From the NCBI GenBank assembly GCA_016281605.1, contig JAEEJA010000027.1:151123-215122 (forward strand): 64,000 bases of DNA. Reading direction: 5' to 3'. The stretch's first letter is position 1; each line of letters starts with the position of its first letter. Below are positions 17,871 through 28,737 of the stretch, one piece after another. This DNA is from Lachnospiraceae bacterium (lineage in GTDB: Bacteria; Bacillota; Clostridia; Lachnospirales; Lachnospiraceae). The position numbers and the translations under genes are program-made. The notes beneath the pieces are model-generated. The model did no database searches, was not told the origin of the DNA, and saw only the letters and a list, made by a program, of their open reading frames with translations.

Positions 17871-19928
17871 CTACTGATAGTTTAAGTCTTTATAATAAAT
17901 AGGATCTGTCTGACTTAGTATGACCCCACTTTTATTCTCAACTACTATTTTAAATGAATTTGGTCTTTCTGTCGATAACTTTTTTTCTTCATCCCAAGTC
18001 TCATAATCTACATCGGCATCTTCATCAATCTCTATTTCACCATCTATACGTAGATTATTTGTATTTAGGACTGTTCCTTCCACTTCTTCTCCGTTAAAAT
18101 ATAATTTTGTATAATCAGAGAAGTATTTTCCTTTTGCATACTTCACACCATCTTCATCATTAATACTGTCAAATACGAGTTTATGGGTACCAAGCTGCAA
18201 TTCGGTAGGAACAAACGGGTTCTCACCACCATATAAATAATTATCACCATAGAGGAAGTCATACTCAAGCTCTTTAAGGCTTTCCTGATAATCCGGTGCA
18301 TTCCAATCATATTGCTGATGAAATTTATTTATAATACCATCGTGAATACCTATCATATTTAATAAATATGGATACACCTGATATGATTTAATATTCATAT
18401 TCTTTTTTTGTAAATTAAAATTATCCCATATCAAATAATCCGTCTGATAAATACTTCCATTCTTAAGATCGTCCTTCGTAAGACCAAGAGTAGGTAGATG
18501 ATCTCCGTAAAAGAAAACTATTGTTTCTTCATCACGCTTTTCCAAAGCCTCTGTTAATTCTCCTATCATTTTGTCAACTTCGTATATCTGGTCAACATAA
18601 TAATTAAACTGAGACTCAAAGGTTTCAGGACCTCCTGAACATGTCAAATGCGTATTTTCATATCCTTCGATATCATATATTCCATGACTTTGAACTGTTA
18701 TCGCAAGAATAAAGTCAGATTCTTTTGTTGCATCCAAACTATCTATAACTTCCTTTGTAAGACAAGCATCCTTTGCCCATCCATTAGGTGTTTTCGATAT
18801 GTTTTTCATGAATTCCAATGTTTGAAATGTATCAAATCCCAGATTCTTAAATACTTTATTTCTTTCGTAAAATGTTGCGGTATTGTTATGTACTACATGA
18901 CACTTATAATCCTCATTTTTTAAATCATAACAAATACTTTCACAGGTTGTATCCTTAAGCTGCGTTTTATAAGGATATTCACTGGTTCCAAAGTCTAACT
19001 GACTCATACCCGTAAGCATCTCAAATTCAGTATTAACAGTTCCTGCACCTACTGTGGGCACAGTAAGATAACCATGAGAGTATTTCTTTTGCAGACTATG
19101 AAAATTAGGAATAGGGTCTTTTGAAAACGTCATTCCCTTAACACTTGTTACATCGAAAAATGATTCGAGCTGAACAAATATAATATTTGGTTTTTTTGTA
19201 TTATTCTTAACCTTATGTAAATTTTTAAGTAAATCATCAATCTTTTCATTGGAGTAAGATTCAGGCTTTTCAATACCCGAATCCACTACACTGTTAGCAA
19301 AACAGTATACAAAGCCGTAATTTTTATATACTTCGGTTATATTGGTATAATTATCCTTTAATGAGTAAACAGGATAACTAAAATTAATAAATAAAAGGAT
19401 TACTATTATATCAAGAACAAAGGCAAATGAAGGAATAATTATATATACTTTATCCTTTTTAGAATCCTGTGGACATTTTAAGAACAGAATAACAATAAAA
19501 AATGTCACAGCCAAAAGTCCTAATATAATAAGCACTATACCAAAACCACTAAAATAATGACTTGAAACATCAATAGCACTTTTAATCAACGAAAAATCGA
19601 CCGCAGAAAATGGTGTAACCCTGTACTGCAACATAATAAAGTCAACTACACCTATCCCTATCCAGAATATGTTAACAAGACAAAATACAAATATTCTTCT
19701 TTTAAAAAACAGTGAAACCTCATATGTAAACAATACTATCAAAGTTCCAAAAATCCATAAAATAGGATTTTCAATCAAAAATTTCACCCCTGATATGACG
19801 GATTTCCTATTAAAGCACTCTAATAAAACATTAATAAATAATGCAAACACAAAATATATAAGAATAATTTTAGATAAATCTTTTAAAGTATTTTTAAATT
19901 CAGGCTTTTTAAAAAAATCTTTAAACAT
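17871..19928 (-). CDS. LTA synthase family membrane sulfatase
   Basis: 685 aa; five N-terminal TM segments, PNIIFVQLESFFD, TVGAGTVNTEFEMLTG, FFYGDHLPTL; extra C-terminal beta domain. Confidence 0.92.
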   Translation of the reverse strand: MFKDFFKKPEFKNTLKDLSKIILIYFVFALFINVLLECFNRKSVISGVKFLIENPILWIFGTLIVLFTYEVSLFFKRRIFVFCLVNIFWIGIGVVDFIMLQYRVTPFSAVDFSLIKSAIDVSSHYFSGFGIVLIILGLLAVTFFIVILFLKCPQDSKKDKVYIIIPSFAFVLDIIVILLFINFSYPVYSLKDNYTNITEVYKNYGFVYCFANSVVDSGIEKPESYSNEKIDDLLKNLHKVKNNTKKPNIIFVQLESFFDVTSVKGMTFSKDPIPNFHSLQKKYSHGYLTVPTVGAGTVNTEFEMLTGMSQLDFGTSEYPYKTQLKDTTCESICYDLKNEDYKCHVVHNNTATFYERNKVFKNLGFDTFQTLEFMKNISKTPNGWAKDACLTKEVIDSLDATKESDFILAITVQSHGIYDIEGYENTHLTCSGGPETFESQFNYYVDQIYEVDKMIGELTEALEKRDEETIVFFYGDHLPTLGLTKDDLKNGSIYQTDYLIWDNFNLQKKNMNIKSYQVYPYLLNMIGIHDGIINKFHQQYDWNAPDYQESLKELEYDFLYGDNYLYGGENPFVPTELQLGTHKLVFDSINDEDGVKYAKGKYFSDYTKLYFNGEEVEGTVLNTNNLRIDGEIEIDEDADVDYETWDEEKKLSTERPNSFKIVVENKSGVILSQTDPIYYKDLNYQ

Positions 19929-19966
19929 AGGTCCTCTCCCATAAAAAAAGAAAGAATTGGTGATAT

Positions 19967-20008
19967 AACAAAACGGGTAAGGGGAAGGTATTTAACTCCC
20001 CATACCCG
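19967..20008 (-). terminator. Rho-independent terminator after L,D-transpeptidase gene
   Basis: Minus strand CGGGTATGGGGA-N-TCCCCTTACCCG followed by TTTTGTT. Confidence 0.75.
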
Positions 20009-20014
20009 AAAAAC

Positions 20015-21418
20015 TTACCTCGACACTACCGACCCTGTAACCGGTTGATTGGTTGGCGAAACCGGTGTAGGAGTTGGTGACACAAGAGGCGACTGCTGCT
20101 GTGTAAAGTAAATAATCACCTTTCTCTTTCTACCTGCAGCATCAAATGCCTTATAGACAACCTTCACTCTGGTGGTTTCATTTACAATCTTTATCTTAAC
20201 ACTATCTTTACTTATAACTGTAATATCATCACTTACTTCGATAAGACTTCTTGCATACTCTTTACTTACCGCTGACATGGAAGCTAAGTAGTAAGTATTG
20301 CCATTAACAACACCTGTAATTGTAGGCTTCTGTTTATCTAAATAAACATATATGTAAGCATTAGCAGGCTTAGATGCATACTGAGCAGTAATATCAGCCT
20401 TCCACTGACCCTGTTTAACCTTCTTAAATGATACGGTTATATACTTATTATCAAGCTTAGTAGAACCCTGAGTTACAGTAATTGAGTTCTTAACAAGATC
20501 CGGCTTAAGAGCGCTCTTAGACTTGATATAAAGATCATGTGTACCTGTAATAACAGGAGTCACTTCAGCACCTGTAACAAAAACTTTTGTTTTAACAGGC
20601 TTAGCTTTTCTTCCTATCTCATCTTTAAGCTTATATATTACTCTATACATACCCGGCTTCGAAGTATCAAGCTTCTTTACCTTAGCTCCGTTATACTTGA
20701 TTACAGTCTTTACAAGACTCTTTGCATCGCAACCTGTAGTATTGGTAGCTGTAACATTACTCATTACATCATAAGAAGTACCAAAAGGAACATCTACCTT
20801 CTTCTTAGCCTTAATTACAGGCTTCTTTGAATTCCAAGGATTACCCTCGCTCCAGATATCTGTAGGATCCCATGCAACATTGTTAGGAATTTTAATTGAT
20901 GCTGGCTTTCCAAGAGGTCCGGGATTAGAATCAGCATAAATCTGAACGGTTGAACCTGTAGGCACATTGTCATATAACCACTTTGCATCAGCAACAGTAA
21001 GTCTGATACATCCGTGTGAACAGGTAGTTCCAAGCTGATTATATGAGCTTACGGAAAGTGTGCCCGGATTACTCTGTCCATAATACCATACAGAGTGGAA
21101 AAGAACTCCTCCGTAGATTCTTGCACAGTACTGTCCATAGCAAGGACCATCGAGAGTATGCCAACGAATCTTTTCTCCCATAGCAAATGTACCGGACTGT
21201 GTAGCATATCCGGATGAACAAATCATAGCCTTAACAGGCTGATATTTACCATTATCATCCATCTTATAAACAGTAACACAGTTAGCCTGTTTATTTACTT
21301 TTACAAGATAAGTTGTAGCAGCACTTGCTTTATCAGAAGCAAACATAACGCCTGCTATAGCAAATACAGCAAATAAAAGTAGCGCCTTTTTTGTAATCAT
21401 TTCCTTTAATGATTTCAT
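20015..21418 (-). CDS. L,D-transpeptidase (YkuD domain) with Ig-like repeats
   Basis: 467 aa; signal peptide; catalytic SHGCIRLTVADAKWLYDNVPTGSTV; C-terminal Ig-like modules and TPTPVSPT tail. Confidence 0.93.
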   Translation of the reverse strand: MKSLKEMITKKALLLFAVFAIAGVMFASDKASAATTYLVKVNKQANCVTVYKMDDNGKYQPVKAMICSSGYATQSGTFAMGEKIRWHTLDGPCYGQYCARIYGGVLFHSVWYYGQSNPGTLSVSSYNQLGTTCSHGCIRLTVADAKWLYDNVPTGSTVQIYADSNPGPLGKPASIKIPNNVAWDPTDIWSEGNPWNSKKPVIKAKKKVDVPFGTSYDVMSNVTATNTTGCDAKSLVKTVIKYNGAKVKKLDTSKPGMYRVIYKLKDEIGRKAKPVKTKVFVTGAEVTPVITGTHDLYIKSKSALKPDLVKNSITVTQGSTKLDNKYITVSFKKVKQGQWKADITAQYASKPANAYIYVYLDKQKPTITGVVNGNTYYLASMSAVSKEYARSLIEVSDDITVISKDSVKIKIVNETTRVKVVYKAFDAAGRKRKVIIYFTQQQSPLVSPTPTPVSPTNQPVTGSVVSR

Positions 21419-21444
21419 AATATCCTCCTAAATTAATTAGTTGA

Positions 21445-22185
21445 TTATTCTGTCATATTCTTATAAATCTTAGCAACCTTTTCAACATTACCCTTTGCAA
21501 CAATATGGCCTCCGTCCAAAATTATCGCTTTATCACATATTCTGAGAACCTGATCAAGTGAATGCGATACGAAAAGGACGGTAACACCCTTATCAAACAT
21601 GTTCATGACTTTTCTTTCACTTTTTCTCTTAAATCTCTTATCACCAACAGATAAGACTTCATCAAGTATAAGTATATCGGGTTCAACTATGGTAGCAACT
21701 GAAAAGCCAAGTCTTGCTTTCATACCTGAAGAATAATTCTTTATAGGAACATCTATAAACTCTCCAAGCTCTGAAAAATCAACGATTTCATCAAACTTTT
21801 CATCTAACAATTCTTTACTGTAACCTAACATAGCGCCGTAAAGATATATATTTTCTCTACCTGTATACTCAGGTGTAAAACCAGCCCCTAATTCAAGTAA
21901 TGGAGCAACCTTACCTCTGGTAACCACATTTCCCTTTGTGGGTTTAAGTACTCCGGAAACAATCTTTAATAATGTCGACTTTCCCGAACCATTTAATCCA
22001 AGTACTCCTAATCTTTCACCTTTATGTATCTCAAAACTAACATCTCTGAGAGCCCAAAAGTCGTTAAATCTTAGTTTTCTCGTTAAAAGCTTTATAATAT
22101 ACTCTTTAAGGTTATCTACTCTTTCCTGGGTAAGATTAAATCTCATCCCAACATTAGAAACCTTAACAGTTACTTCCTTTTTCAA
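21445..22185 (-). CDS. Polysaccharide/teichoic-acid ABC exporter ATP-binding protein (TagH-type)
   Basis: 246 aa; GLNGSGKSTLLKI, YSSGMKARLGFSVA, DILILDEVLSVGD. Confidence 0.93.
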   Translation of the reverse strand: MKKEVTVKVSNVGMRFNLTQERVDNLKEYIIKLLTRKLRFNDFWALRDVSFEIHKGERLGVLGLNGSGKSTLLKIVSGVLKPTKGNVVTRGKVAPLLELGAGFTPEYTGRENIYLYGAMLGYSKELLDEKFDEIVDFSELGEFIDVPIKNYSSGMKARLGFSVATIVEPDILILDEVLSVGDKRFKRKSERKVMNMFDKGVTVLFVSHSLDQVLRICDKAIILDGGHIVAKGNVEKVAKIYKNMTE

Positions 22186-22201
22186 TTTATATGCCTCCTG
22201 A

Positions 22202-23008
22202 TTATAGGTAAAGTATAAATTTATCTTGTTTCTTATAGAATAACAAAATGCCTATAAGCATAAGAAATATTCCAAGTCCAAGCGAAACAAGTGTATACTG
22301 CATATTAAGCGGTTTACCGTAAAGAACGGTATTTCTGAAGTTTGCAATGCACATATATATAGGATTTAAGTCAAATACAAAGCCATAACCGTTTTTATAT
22401 AATCTCTCTACAGGATAAAATATAGCGCATGTATAGGAAATAAGCATGCTTCCTACTTGCCATATATAGTCTATATCTCTGAAGAACACATTAAGTGTAG
22501 CTAATATAAGCGAAGCTCCGCTTGTTATAATAAATATAATAATAAGTGGTACAATGGCTTCGAGCAGGTATATAGTAGGTCTTACATCCAATACTGCTGC
22601 AACAACAACAAGAACTATAAGTGATAAAAGGAATGTTACAAAATTTGAAATTATATTGGCAAGTACATACATATACTTTGGAACATATACTTTTTTTATC
22701 ATTGAAGCATTACCACTGACACTTCTTAAAGCTGATTTTGTTCCTGATGAGAAAAACGAGAATAATAATCTTCCTGTAAGTATGTAAACCGGCCACTGTT
22801 TATCATCTCTACCAAAGAAAACTCCAAATACCACAGAAAGCACAATCATTACAAGGAGTGGTTCTAACAGTGTCCATAAAATTCCAAGATACGATCTTCT
22901 ATATTTAAGCTTTATATTTTTCTTAACTAATTCATACAATAAAAACTGATATTTCCTAAAATTGGCTATACTAGTTTTAAATGCATTCATAAAATTACCT
23001 ACTCTCAT
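22202..23008 (-). CDS. Polysaccharide/teichoic-acid ABC exporter permease (TagG-type)
   Basis: 268 aa; KKNIKLKYRRSYLGILWTLLEPLLVMIVL, six TM; directly upstream of the ATPase. Confidence 0.93.
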   Translation of the reverse strand: MRVGNFMNAFKTSIANFRKYQFLLYELVKKNIKLKYRRSYLGILWTLLEPLLVMIVLSVVFGVFFGRDDKQWPVYILTGRLLFSFFSSGTKSALRSVSGNASMIKKVYVPKYMYVLANIISNFVTFLLSLIVLVVVAAVLDVRPTIYLLEAIVPLIIIFIITSGASLILATLNVFFRDIDYIWQVGSMLISYTCAIFYPVERLYKNGYGFVFDLNPIYMCIANFRNTVLYGKPLNMQYTLVSLGLGIFLMLIGILLFYKKQDKFILYL

Positions 23009-23085
23009 CTGTAATCACATACATAAAGATGCATGCGTAACCGATATTATAACATACTACAATTAAAAGTCAAATCAAAAACAAA

Positions 23086-23117
23086 TAAAAAGGAGCGCCT
23101 TTAAACGCCCCTTTTAT
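23086..23117 (-). terminator. Terminator after [FeFe]-hydrogenase-like gene (potentially bidirectional)
   Basis: AAAAGGAGCG-N8-CGCCCCTTTT with one mismatch; TTTTTATTTG on minus strand. Confidence 0.7.
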
Positions 23118-23175
23118 CGTACTTCATGGTTATTTTCAAAAAGTTTTCAAAAAAATGTCATTTAATATTAATAAT

Positions 23176-24663
23176 TTACATAGAACCATCTCTCTTCATA
23201 GAGAATTTATCCATAGGATAATCCTTAAGATTATCAAGAACTTTTCTTGAATCAGCCTGCTTGAAGAGGTTTTCACGAGCCTTTATGATATCGTTACTGG
23301 CAACTGTATTAGAAGGTCCGCCTACACAACCTCCAACACAAATCATACCCTCAATAAAGTCAGCCGGAAGTCGTCCTAACTTAAGCAAGGTGAGTGCCTT
23401 CTTACATTCATTTCCTCCTGCACACTTTTCAAGCTTAATATCTTTAGTATCTTCTCCTCTTTCCTGCATTACTTCGATAACTGCCGCTGCAACACCACCG
23501 CTTCCCGCAAACTTCTTACCGAATAATGATGCTTCCTGATACTCACTTTCAACCGGTTTAAGCTCTACATTGGCTGATTTAAACAGTGATAAAAGCTCAC
23601 CAAATGTAATTACATAATCTGCATTATCGGGAACTTCAGGATCCTTTGCTTCTGTTTTCTTTGCTATACATGGACCAACAAATACTGTTATGCATCCGGG
23701 GTGAATAGCTTTAAGGTATCTTGAAACCGCACACATAGGTGAAACTGTGGATGACATATTTTCTTTATACTGATCAGGAAAATGCTTTTTAAGCATATTT
23801 ATAAATGCAGGACAGCAGGAAGTGGTCATCTTCTTACCCTCCTTGTAGGCCTCAGACCACTCTTCAGCTTCATAAGCTGCAGTCATATCACCTCCGAGAC
23901 CAACCTCGACCATATCTGTAAAGCCTATCTCTTTTAAAGCATTTTTAATTGATAACATAGAAATATCTGATCCAAACTGTCCTTCAGCAGCCGGTGCACA
24001 CATAGCATATATTTCTTTTCCTTCTTTAATAGCTTTAATAATCTGAGTAAGATAAGTCTTTGATCCGATAGCTCCAAAAGGACAATTATGTATACAGTGA
24101 CCACAATGTATGCACTTTTCTTCGTCTATCTTACAAAAACCGTATTCATCGAAGGAAATAGCATCAACAGGACATGCTCTCTTACAAGGTCGAACAAGGT
24201 GAACTATTGCTCCAAAAGGACATGCCTTAGCACATAATCCACATTCTTTACATTTATCTGAATCAATATGGGTTCTGAACTCTCCTTGAGTTATAGCCCC
24301 GAATTTACAAGCACTTAAGCATGCTTTACCGAGACAAAGTCTGCAATTATCCGTTACCGAATAAGAAGCAATAGAGCACTCATCACATGCCGGTTTTATA
24401 ACCTGCACCTCATTGGTTGAATCCTTATTTGCTCTGGTATTTTCACCCATTGCAAGCTTTACTCTTTGTCTGACTATCTCTCTTTCCTTATAAACACAAC
24501 AACGATAAGCGGGTCTCGGTCCGGGAATCACCTCATATACCAAATCCTCAAGATGCTCTTCATCAAGTTCATCTTTCCATGCCAATCTTGCTACATCCTC
24601 CATAATACGATGTTTAAGGTCTACTATCCCCTTATCATTCTGAATCATAAGCAATTCCTCCAA
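23176..24663 (-). CDS. Monomeric [FeFe]-hydrogenase-like iron-sulfur protein
   Basis: 495 aa; multiple CxxCxxC ferredoxin clusters and H-cluster-type motifs TTSCCPAF, VGPCIAKKTEA, EGMICVGGCVGGPSN. Confidence 0.88.
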   Translation of the reverse strand: MEELLMIQNDKGIVDLKHRIMEDVARLAWKDELDEEHLEDLVYEVIPGPRPAYRCCVYKEREIVRQRVKLAMGENTRANKDSTNEVQVIKPACDECSIASYSVTDNCRLCLGKACLSACKFGAITQGEFRTHIDSDKCKECGLCAKACPFGAIVHLVRPCKRACPVDAISFDEYGFCKIDEEKCIHCGHCIHNCPFGAIGSKTYLTQIIKAIKEGKEIYAMCAPAAEGQFGSDISMLSIKNALKEIGFTDMVEVGLGGDMTAAYEAEEWSEAYKEGKKMTTSCCPAFINMLKKHFPDQYKENMSSTVSPMCAVSRYLKAIHPGCITVFVGPCIAKKTEAKDPEVPDNADYVITFGELLSLFKSANVELKPVESEYQEASLFGKKFAGSGGVAAAVIEVMQERGEDTKDIKLEKCAGGNECKKALTLLKLGRLPADFIEGMICVGGCVGGPSNTVASNDIIKARENLFKQADSRKVLDNLKDYPMDKFSMKRDGSM

Positions 24664-24804
24664 TTTAAATAATAATAAAACTCTATTATGTTTTTGCCAT
24701 AGTAATATCCGTCATCTAATAAAATTAATAAAATCAATCTTAATCTACGGACTCTCTTTTATATTATATATTAAAAAATCAAAAGATTAAAGTATTTTTT
24801 ACAT

Positions 24805-24840
24805 AAAAAAAGGCTCTGATGATATCACCAAAGCCTTAAA
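24805..24840 (-). terminator. Rho-independent terminator after dnaJ
   Basis: Minus strand AAGGCTTTGGTGATATCATCAGAGCCTTTTTTT. Confidence 0.75.
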
Positions 24841-24844
24841 AAAA

Positions 24845-26020
24845 TCATTTCTTTTTCTTGTCCTTTTTAAAGAAGTTTTTCTTTGAGCTACCTTCTTCTT
24901 TTTCCTCTTTTTTATCATTCTTTTCTTGATTCTGAGGATACACAGATTTATCAAACTCTTTTAAAAGTTCAATTTGTGCGTGCGTTAGTTTTGTTGGAAC
25001 CTCAACAACCAAAGTTACATAATGATCACCACGTATATTAGCATTCCTTAAAGATGGAACACCTTTTCCTTTAAGTTTAATCCTTGAGTCTGTTGGCGTT
25101 CCTGATTTAATTTTCTGCAGTACATCGCCATCTATGGTAGGTATACGAATATCCCCTCCAAGAGCAGCCTGAGGGAATGTAATACCTACTGTTGAGAATA
25201 TATCATTTCCCTGGCGTTGGAACTTAGGATGACGAGCAACCGTAACCTCAACTAAAAGATCTCCTCTTTCGCCACCGTTAATTCCAGGCTCTCCTTTTCC
25301 TCTGATACGGATACTCTGACCATTATCTATTCCAGCAGGAACAGAAACAGATATGGTCTTACGTGATCCTATATACCCTGTTCCGTTACAATCAGAGCAC
25401 TTTTCTTTAATTATCTTTCCTGTACCTCTACAATCAGGACAGCTTTGAACATTTCTAACTGTTCCAAAGAAGGATTGTTGTTCATATACGACTTGACCGT
25501 TTCCGTTACACTTTGTACAGGTAACAGGACTGGTTCCCGGTTTAGCACCGGTACCATGACAGGTTTCACATTCTTCTTTTATATTTAATGATAGTTCTTT
25601 ATCAACACCAAAGCAAGCTTCTAAAAAAGTTATTCTAACGGAAGCTCTCACATTCTGTCCTCTCATTGGACCATTTCTGCTTCCTCTGGATCTTCCTCTG
25701 CCTCCACCAAAGAGATCTCCGAATATATCTCCGAATATATCTCCCATATCGAAGCTGTTAAAGTCAAATCCACCTGCACCACCTGCACCGCCTTCAAATG
25801 CAGAATGACCAAATTGATCATACTGGTGACGTTTATCCTCATCACTAAGAATTGCATATGCTTCAGAAGCTTCTTTAAACTTAGCTTCAGCTTCTGCATC
25901 ACCCGGATTCATATCCGGGTGATACTTTTTAGCAAGCTTTCTGTATGCTGATTTAATTTCCGACTCAGAAGCGTCCTTTGAAACCCCTAAGACTTCATAA
26001 TAATCACGTTTGTCAGCCAT
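24845..26020 (-). CDS. dnaJ: Chaperone DnaJ
   Basis: 391 aa; J domain with HPD, Gly/Phe region, four CxxCxGxG zinc motifs. Confidence 0.98.
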   Translation of the reverse strand: MADKRDYYEVLGVSKDASESEIKSAYRKLAKKYHPDMNPGDAEAEAKFKEASEAYAILSDEDKRHQYDQFGHSAFEGGAGGAGGFDFNSFDMGDIFGDIFGDLFGGGRGRSRGSRNGPMRGQNVRASVRITFLEACFGVDKELSLNIKEECETCHGTGAKPGTSPVTCTKCNGNGQVVYEQQSFFGTVRNVQSCPDCRGTGKIIKEKCSDCNGTGYIGSRKTISVSVPAGIDNGQSIRIRGKGEPGINGGERGDLLVEVTVARHPKFQRQGNDIFSTVGITFPQAALGGDIRIPTIDGDVLQKIKSGTPTDSRIKLKGKGVPSLRNANIRGDHYVTLVVEVPTKLTHAQIELLKEFDKSVYPQNQEKNDKKEEKEEGSSKKNFFKKDKKKK

Positions 26021-26038
26021 ATATTATCTCCATATTAA

Positions 26039-27925
26039 TTATACTTCTCTGTAATCTCCATCTACCACATCATCGTCGGCACCACTGTTGTCCTGAGGAC
26101 CAGCTCCACCTGCAAATCCACTCATGTCCGGACCTGCACCACCCATGTTAGGGTTAGCACCTGCTGTCTGCTCATACATCTTTGAGAATACTGACTGAGC
26201 AGCTTCCATAAGTTTCTGTGTACCGCTCTTAAGTGCGTCCACATCGCTGTCAGAAATATCATCAGGATTTACCTTTTCAACTAAAGACTTGAGAGAATCG
26301 ATTTCTGTCTGAACCTTGCTCTTCTCATCAGCATCAATCTTATCTCCAACCTCATCTAATGCCTTCTGTGTCTGGAATACAGCTGAGTCCGCTTCATTTC
26401 TGGCATCTACTGCCTCTTTTCTCTTCTTATCCTGAGCTTCGTACTCAGCAGCTTCCTTAACTGCCTTATCTATTTCATCATCTGAAAGATTTGAACCACC
26501 TGTAATTGTGATATGATTCTCTTTATTAGTTCCCATATCCTTTGCAGATACATTTACAATACCATTTGCATCTATATCAAATGTTACTTCTATCTGTGGG
26601 ATTCCTCTTGGAGCAGGTGGAATTCCATCAAGTCTGAACTGTCCAAGTGACTTATTGTCCTTAGCAAACTTTCTTTCACCCTGAAGAACATTGATATCAA
26701 CAGCACTCTGATTGTCAGCTGCTGTTGAGAATACCTGACTCTTCTTCGTAGGGATTGTAGTATTTCTTTCAATAAGAGGAGTAGCTATACCTCCCATAGT
26801 CTCGATAGAAAGTGTAAGAGGAGTTACATCAAGAAGAAGAATATCTCCTGCACCCTCATCACCTGAAAGCTTACCACCCTGAATTGAAGCTCCGAGAGCT
26901 ACGCACTCATCAGGGTTAAGACTCTTACTTGGCTCCTGTCCTGTAAGCTGTTTAACTTTATCCTGTACAGCAGGAATACGTGTAGAACCACCAACTAAAA
27001 GAACCTTTCCTAACTCAGAAGCAGTAATACCTGCATCAGAAAGAGCTGTACGTACAGGCTCTGCTGTAAGTTCAACAAGATCTGATGTAAGTTCATCGAA
27101 TTTTGCTCTTGTAAGATTCATATCAAAATGCTTAGGACCCTCTGCAGTAGCTGTAATGAATGGAAGGTTTATATTAGTGGTTGTTGCACTGGATAATTCC
27201 TTCTTTGCCTTTTCAGCTGCTTCTTTAAGTCTCTGAAGAGCCATCTTATCTGTTGAAAGATCAATTCCCTCTGTCTTCTTAAATTCATCTATCATGTATT
27301 TGGTAATCTTCTCATCGAAGTCATCACCACCAAGACGGTTATTACCGGATGTTGCAAGAACTTCGATAACTCCATCACCGATTTCAATGATAGAAACATC
27401 AAATGTACCACCACCAAGGTCATAAACCATTATCTTCTGCTCTTTTTCATTATCAAGACCATAAGCAAGAGCTGCAGCTGTAGGCTCATTGATAATACGC
27501 TTAACGTCAAGTCCTGCAATCTTTCCTGCATCCTTAGTTGCCTGACGCTGTGAATCGTTAAAGTAAGCCGGAACTGTAATAACTGCCTCTGAAACAGATT
27601 CTCCAAGATAACCTTCAGCATCACTCTTTAACTTCTGAAGTACCATAGCTGATATTTCCTGTGGAGAATACTTCTTATCATCAATTGAAACTCTGTAATC
27701 TGAACCCATATGTCTCTTGATTGATGAAATAGTTTTGTCTGCATTTGTAACTGCCTGACGCTTTGCAGGCTCTCCTACAAGTCTCTCACCTGATTTTGTA
27801 AATGCAACTACAGATGGAGTTGTACGAGCACCCTCAGTGTTTGTAACTACTACAGGTTTTCCACCTTCCATTACTGCAACACATGAGTTTGTTGTTCCTA
27901 AATCGATACCAATTATCTTACCCAT
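26039..27925 (-). CDS. dnaK: Chaperone DnaK (Hsp70)
   Basis: 628 aa; [17 protein letters not shown], full Hsp70 signatures. Confidence 0.99.
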   Translation of the reverse strand: MGKIIGIDLGTTNSCVAVMEGGKPVVVTNTEGARTTPSVVAFTKSGERLVGEPAKRQAVTNADKTISSIKRHMGSDYRVSIDDKKYSPQEISAMVLQKLKSDAEGYLGESVSEAVITVPAYFNDSQRQATKDAGKIAGLDVKRIINEPTAAALAYGLDNEKEQKIMVYDLGGGTFDVSIIEIGDGVIEVLATSGNNRLGGDDFDEKITKYMIDEFKKTEGIDLSTDKMALQRLKEAAEKAKKELSSATTTNINLPFITATAEGPKHFDMNLTRAKFDELTSDLVELTAEPVRTALSDAGITASELGKVLLVGGSTRIPAVQDKVKQLTGQEPSKSLNPDECVALGASIQGGKLSGDEGAGDILLLDVTPLTLSIETMGGIATPLIERNTTIPTKKSQVFSTAADNQSAVDINVLQGERKFAKDNKSLGQFRLDGIPPAPRGIPQIEVTFDIDANGIVNVSAKDMGTNKENHITITGGSNLSDDEIDKAVKEAAEYEAQDKKRKEAVDARNEADSAVFQTQKALDEVGDKIDADEKSKVQTEIDSLKSLVEKVNPDDISDSDVDALKSGTQKLMEAAQSVFSKMYEQTAGANPNMGGAGPDMSGFAGGAGPQDNSGADDDVVDGDYREV

Positions 27926-28009
27926 AATAATTTCCTCCTATTCTTATTAAAATACATTAATTGCTGTAAAAAATTCATCATGAATATATATTAACAAGCT
28001 AAAAGCTTA

Positions 28010-28714
28010 TTAATTAACCACTTTAACCATGCTGTGTCTTACAACCTGATCTTTAAATATATAACCCTTCTGAAGCTCTTCTGCTACTGTTCCGCTTTCC
28101 TTTTCTTCATCGTCAACCATCATTACAGCGTTGTGAAGTTCAGGATTAAACTCAGTTCCAACAGCCTCTATAGGCTTAACGCCAAGTTCATCAAAAATCT
28201 GATCAAACTGCTTAAATATTAACTGTATACCATCTACAAAAGCCTTACTTTCTTCACCTTCAGGTAGATTGATAAGCGCTCTTTCAAAGTTATCTTTTAC
28301 GGGAAGCATCTTTTCAATAACATCTCTCTGCCCCATCTCAAACCTTTGACTTTTTTCCTTTTCGGAACGATTTCTAAAGTTTTCAAATTCAGCAAGCTGT
28401 CTAAGTCTTTGATCCTCTAATTCTTTAATCTTTTCTTTGAGTTTCTTTAACTCTTTTGCAGCTCTTTTGCTAAAAATTGACATTTTATCTCCATCACCTT
28501 CTTCGGTGTCTTCATCTGAAGAATTATCATCTTCAGAATCATCTTCATCGTCTAAGGCTTCTTTTGTATTTGGTTCTACGATTACTTCTTCATCTGTTTC
28601 AGAAGAATCTACGGAAGAATCGTTAAGCTCTAACGAATCAGTATTTTCAATATTTTCAGCTTCTTCAGAAAAATCATTAATAAAATCATTTTCCACTTCA
28701 TTGTTAATATCCAT
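28010..28714 (-). CDS. grpE: Nucleotide exchange factor GrpE
   Basis: 234 aa; acidic N-terminus, coiled coil, C-terminal ELQKGYIFKDQVVRHSMVKVV. Confidence 0.97.
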   Translation of the reverse strand: MDINNEVENDFINDFSEEAENIENTDSLELNDSSVDSSETDEEVIVEPNTKEALDDEDDSEDDNSSDEDTEEGDGDKMSIFSKRAAKELKKLKEKIKELEDQRLRQLAEFENFRNRSEKEKSQRFEMGQRDVIEKMLPVKDNFERALINLPEGEESKAFVDGIQLIFKQFDQIFDELGVKPIEAVGTEFNPELHNAVMMVDDEEKESGTVAEELQKGYIFKDQVVRHSMVKVVN

Positions 28715-28737
28715 CAGATAACCACCTTTTAAATAAT

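Noticed and set aside
25690-25760. Short tandem repeat ATCTCCGAATAT in dnaJ
   Set aside because: Encodes the expected [13 protein letters not shown] Gly/Phe-region repeats of DnaJ.
25663-25902. 79-aa alternate-frame ORF in dnaJ
   Set aside because: Shadow frame of the conserved J-domain/G-F region.
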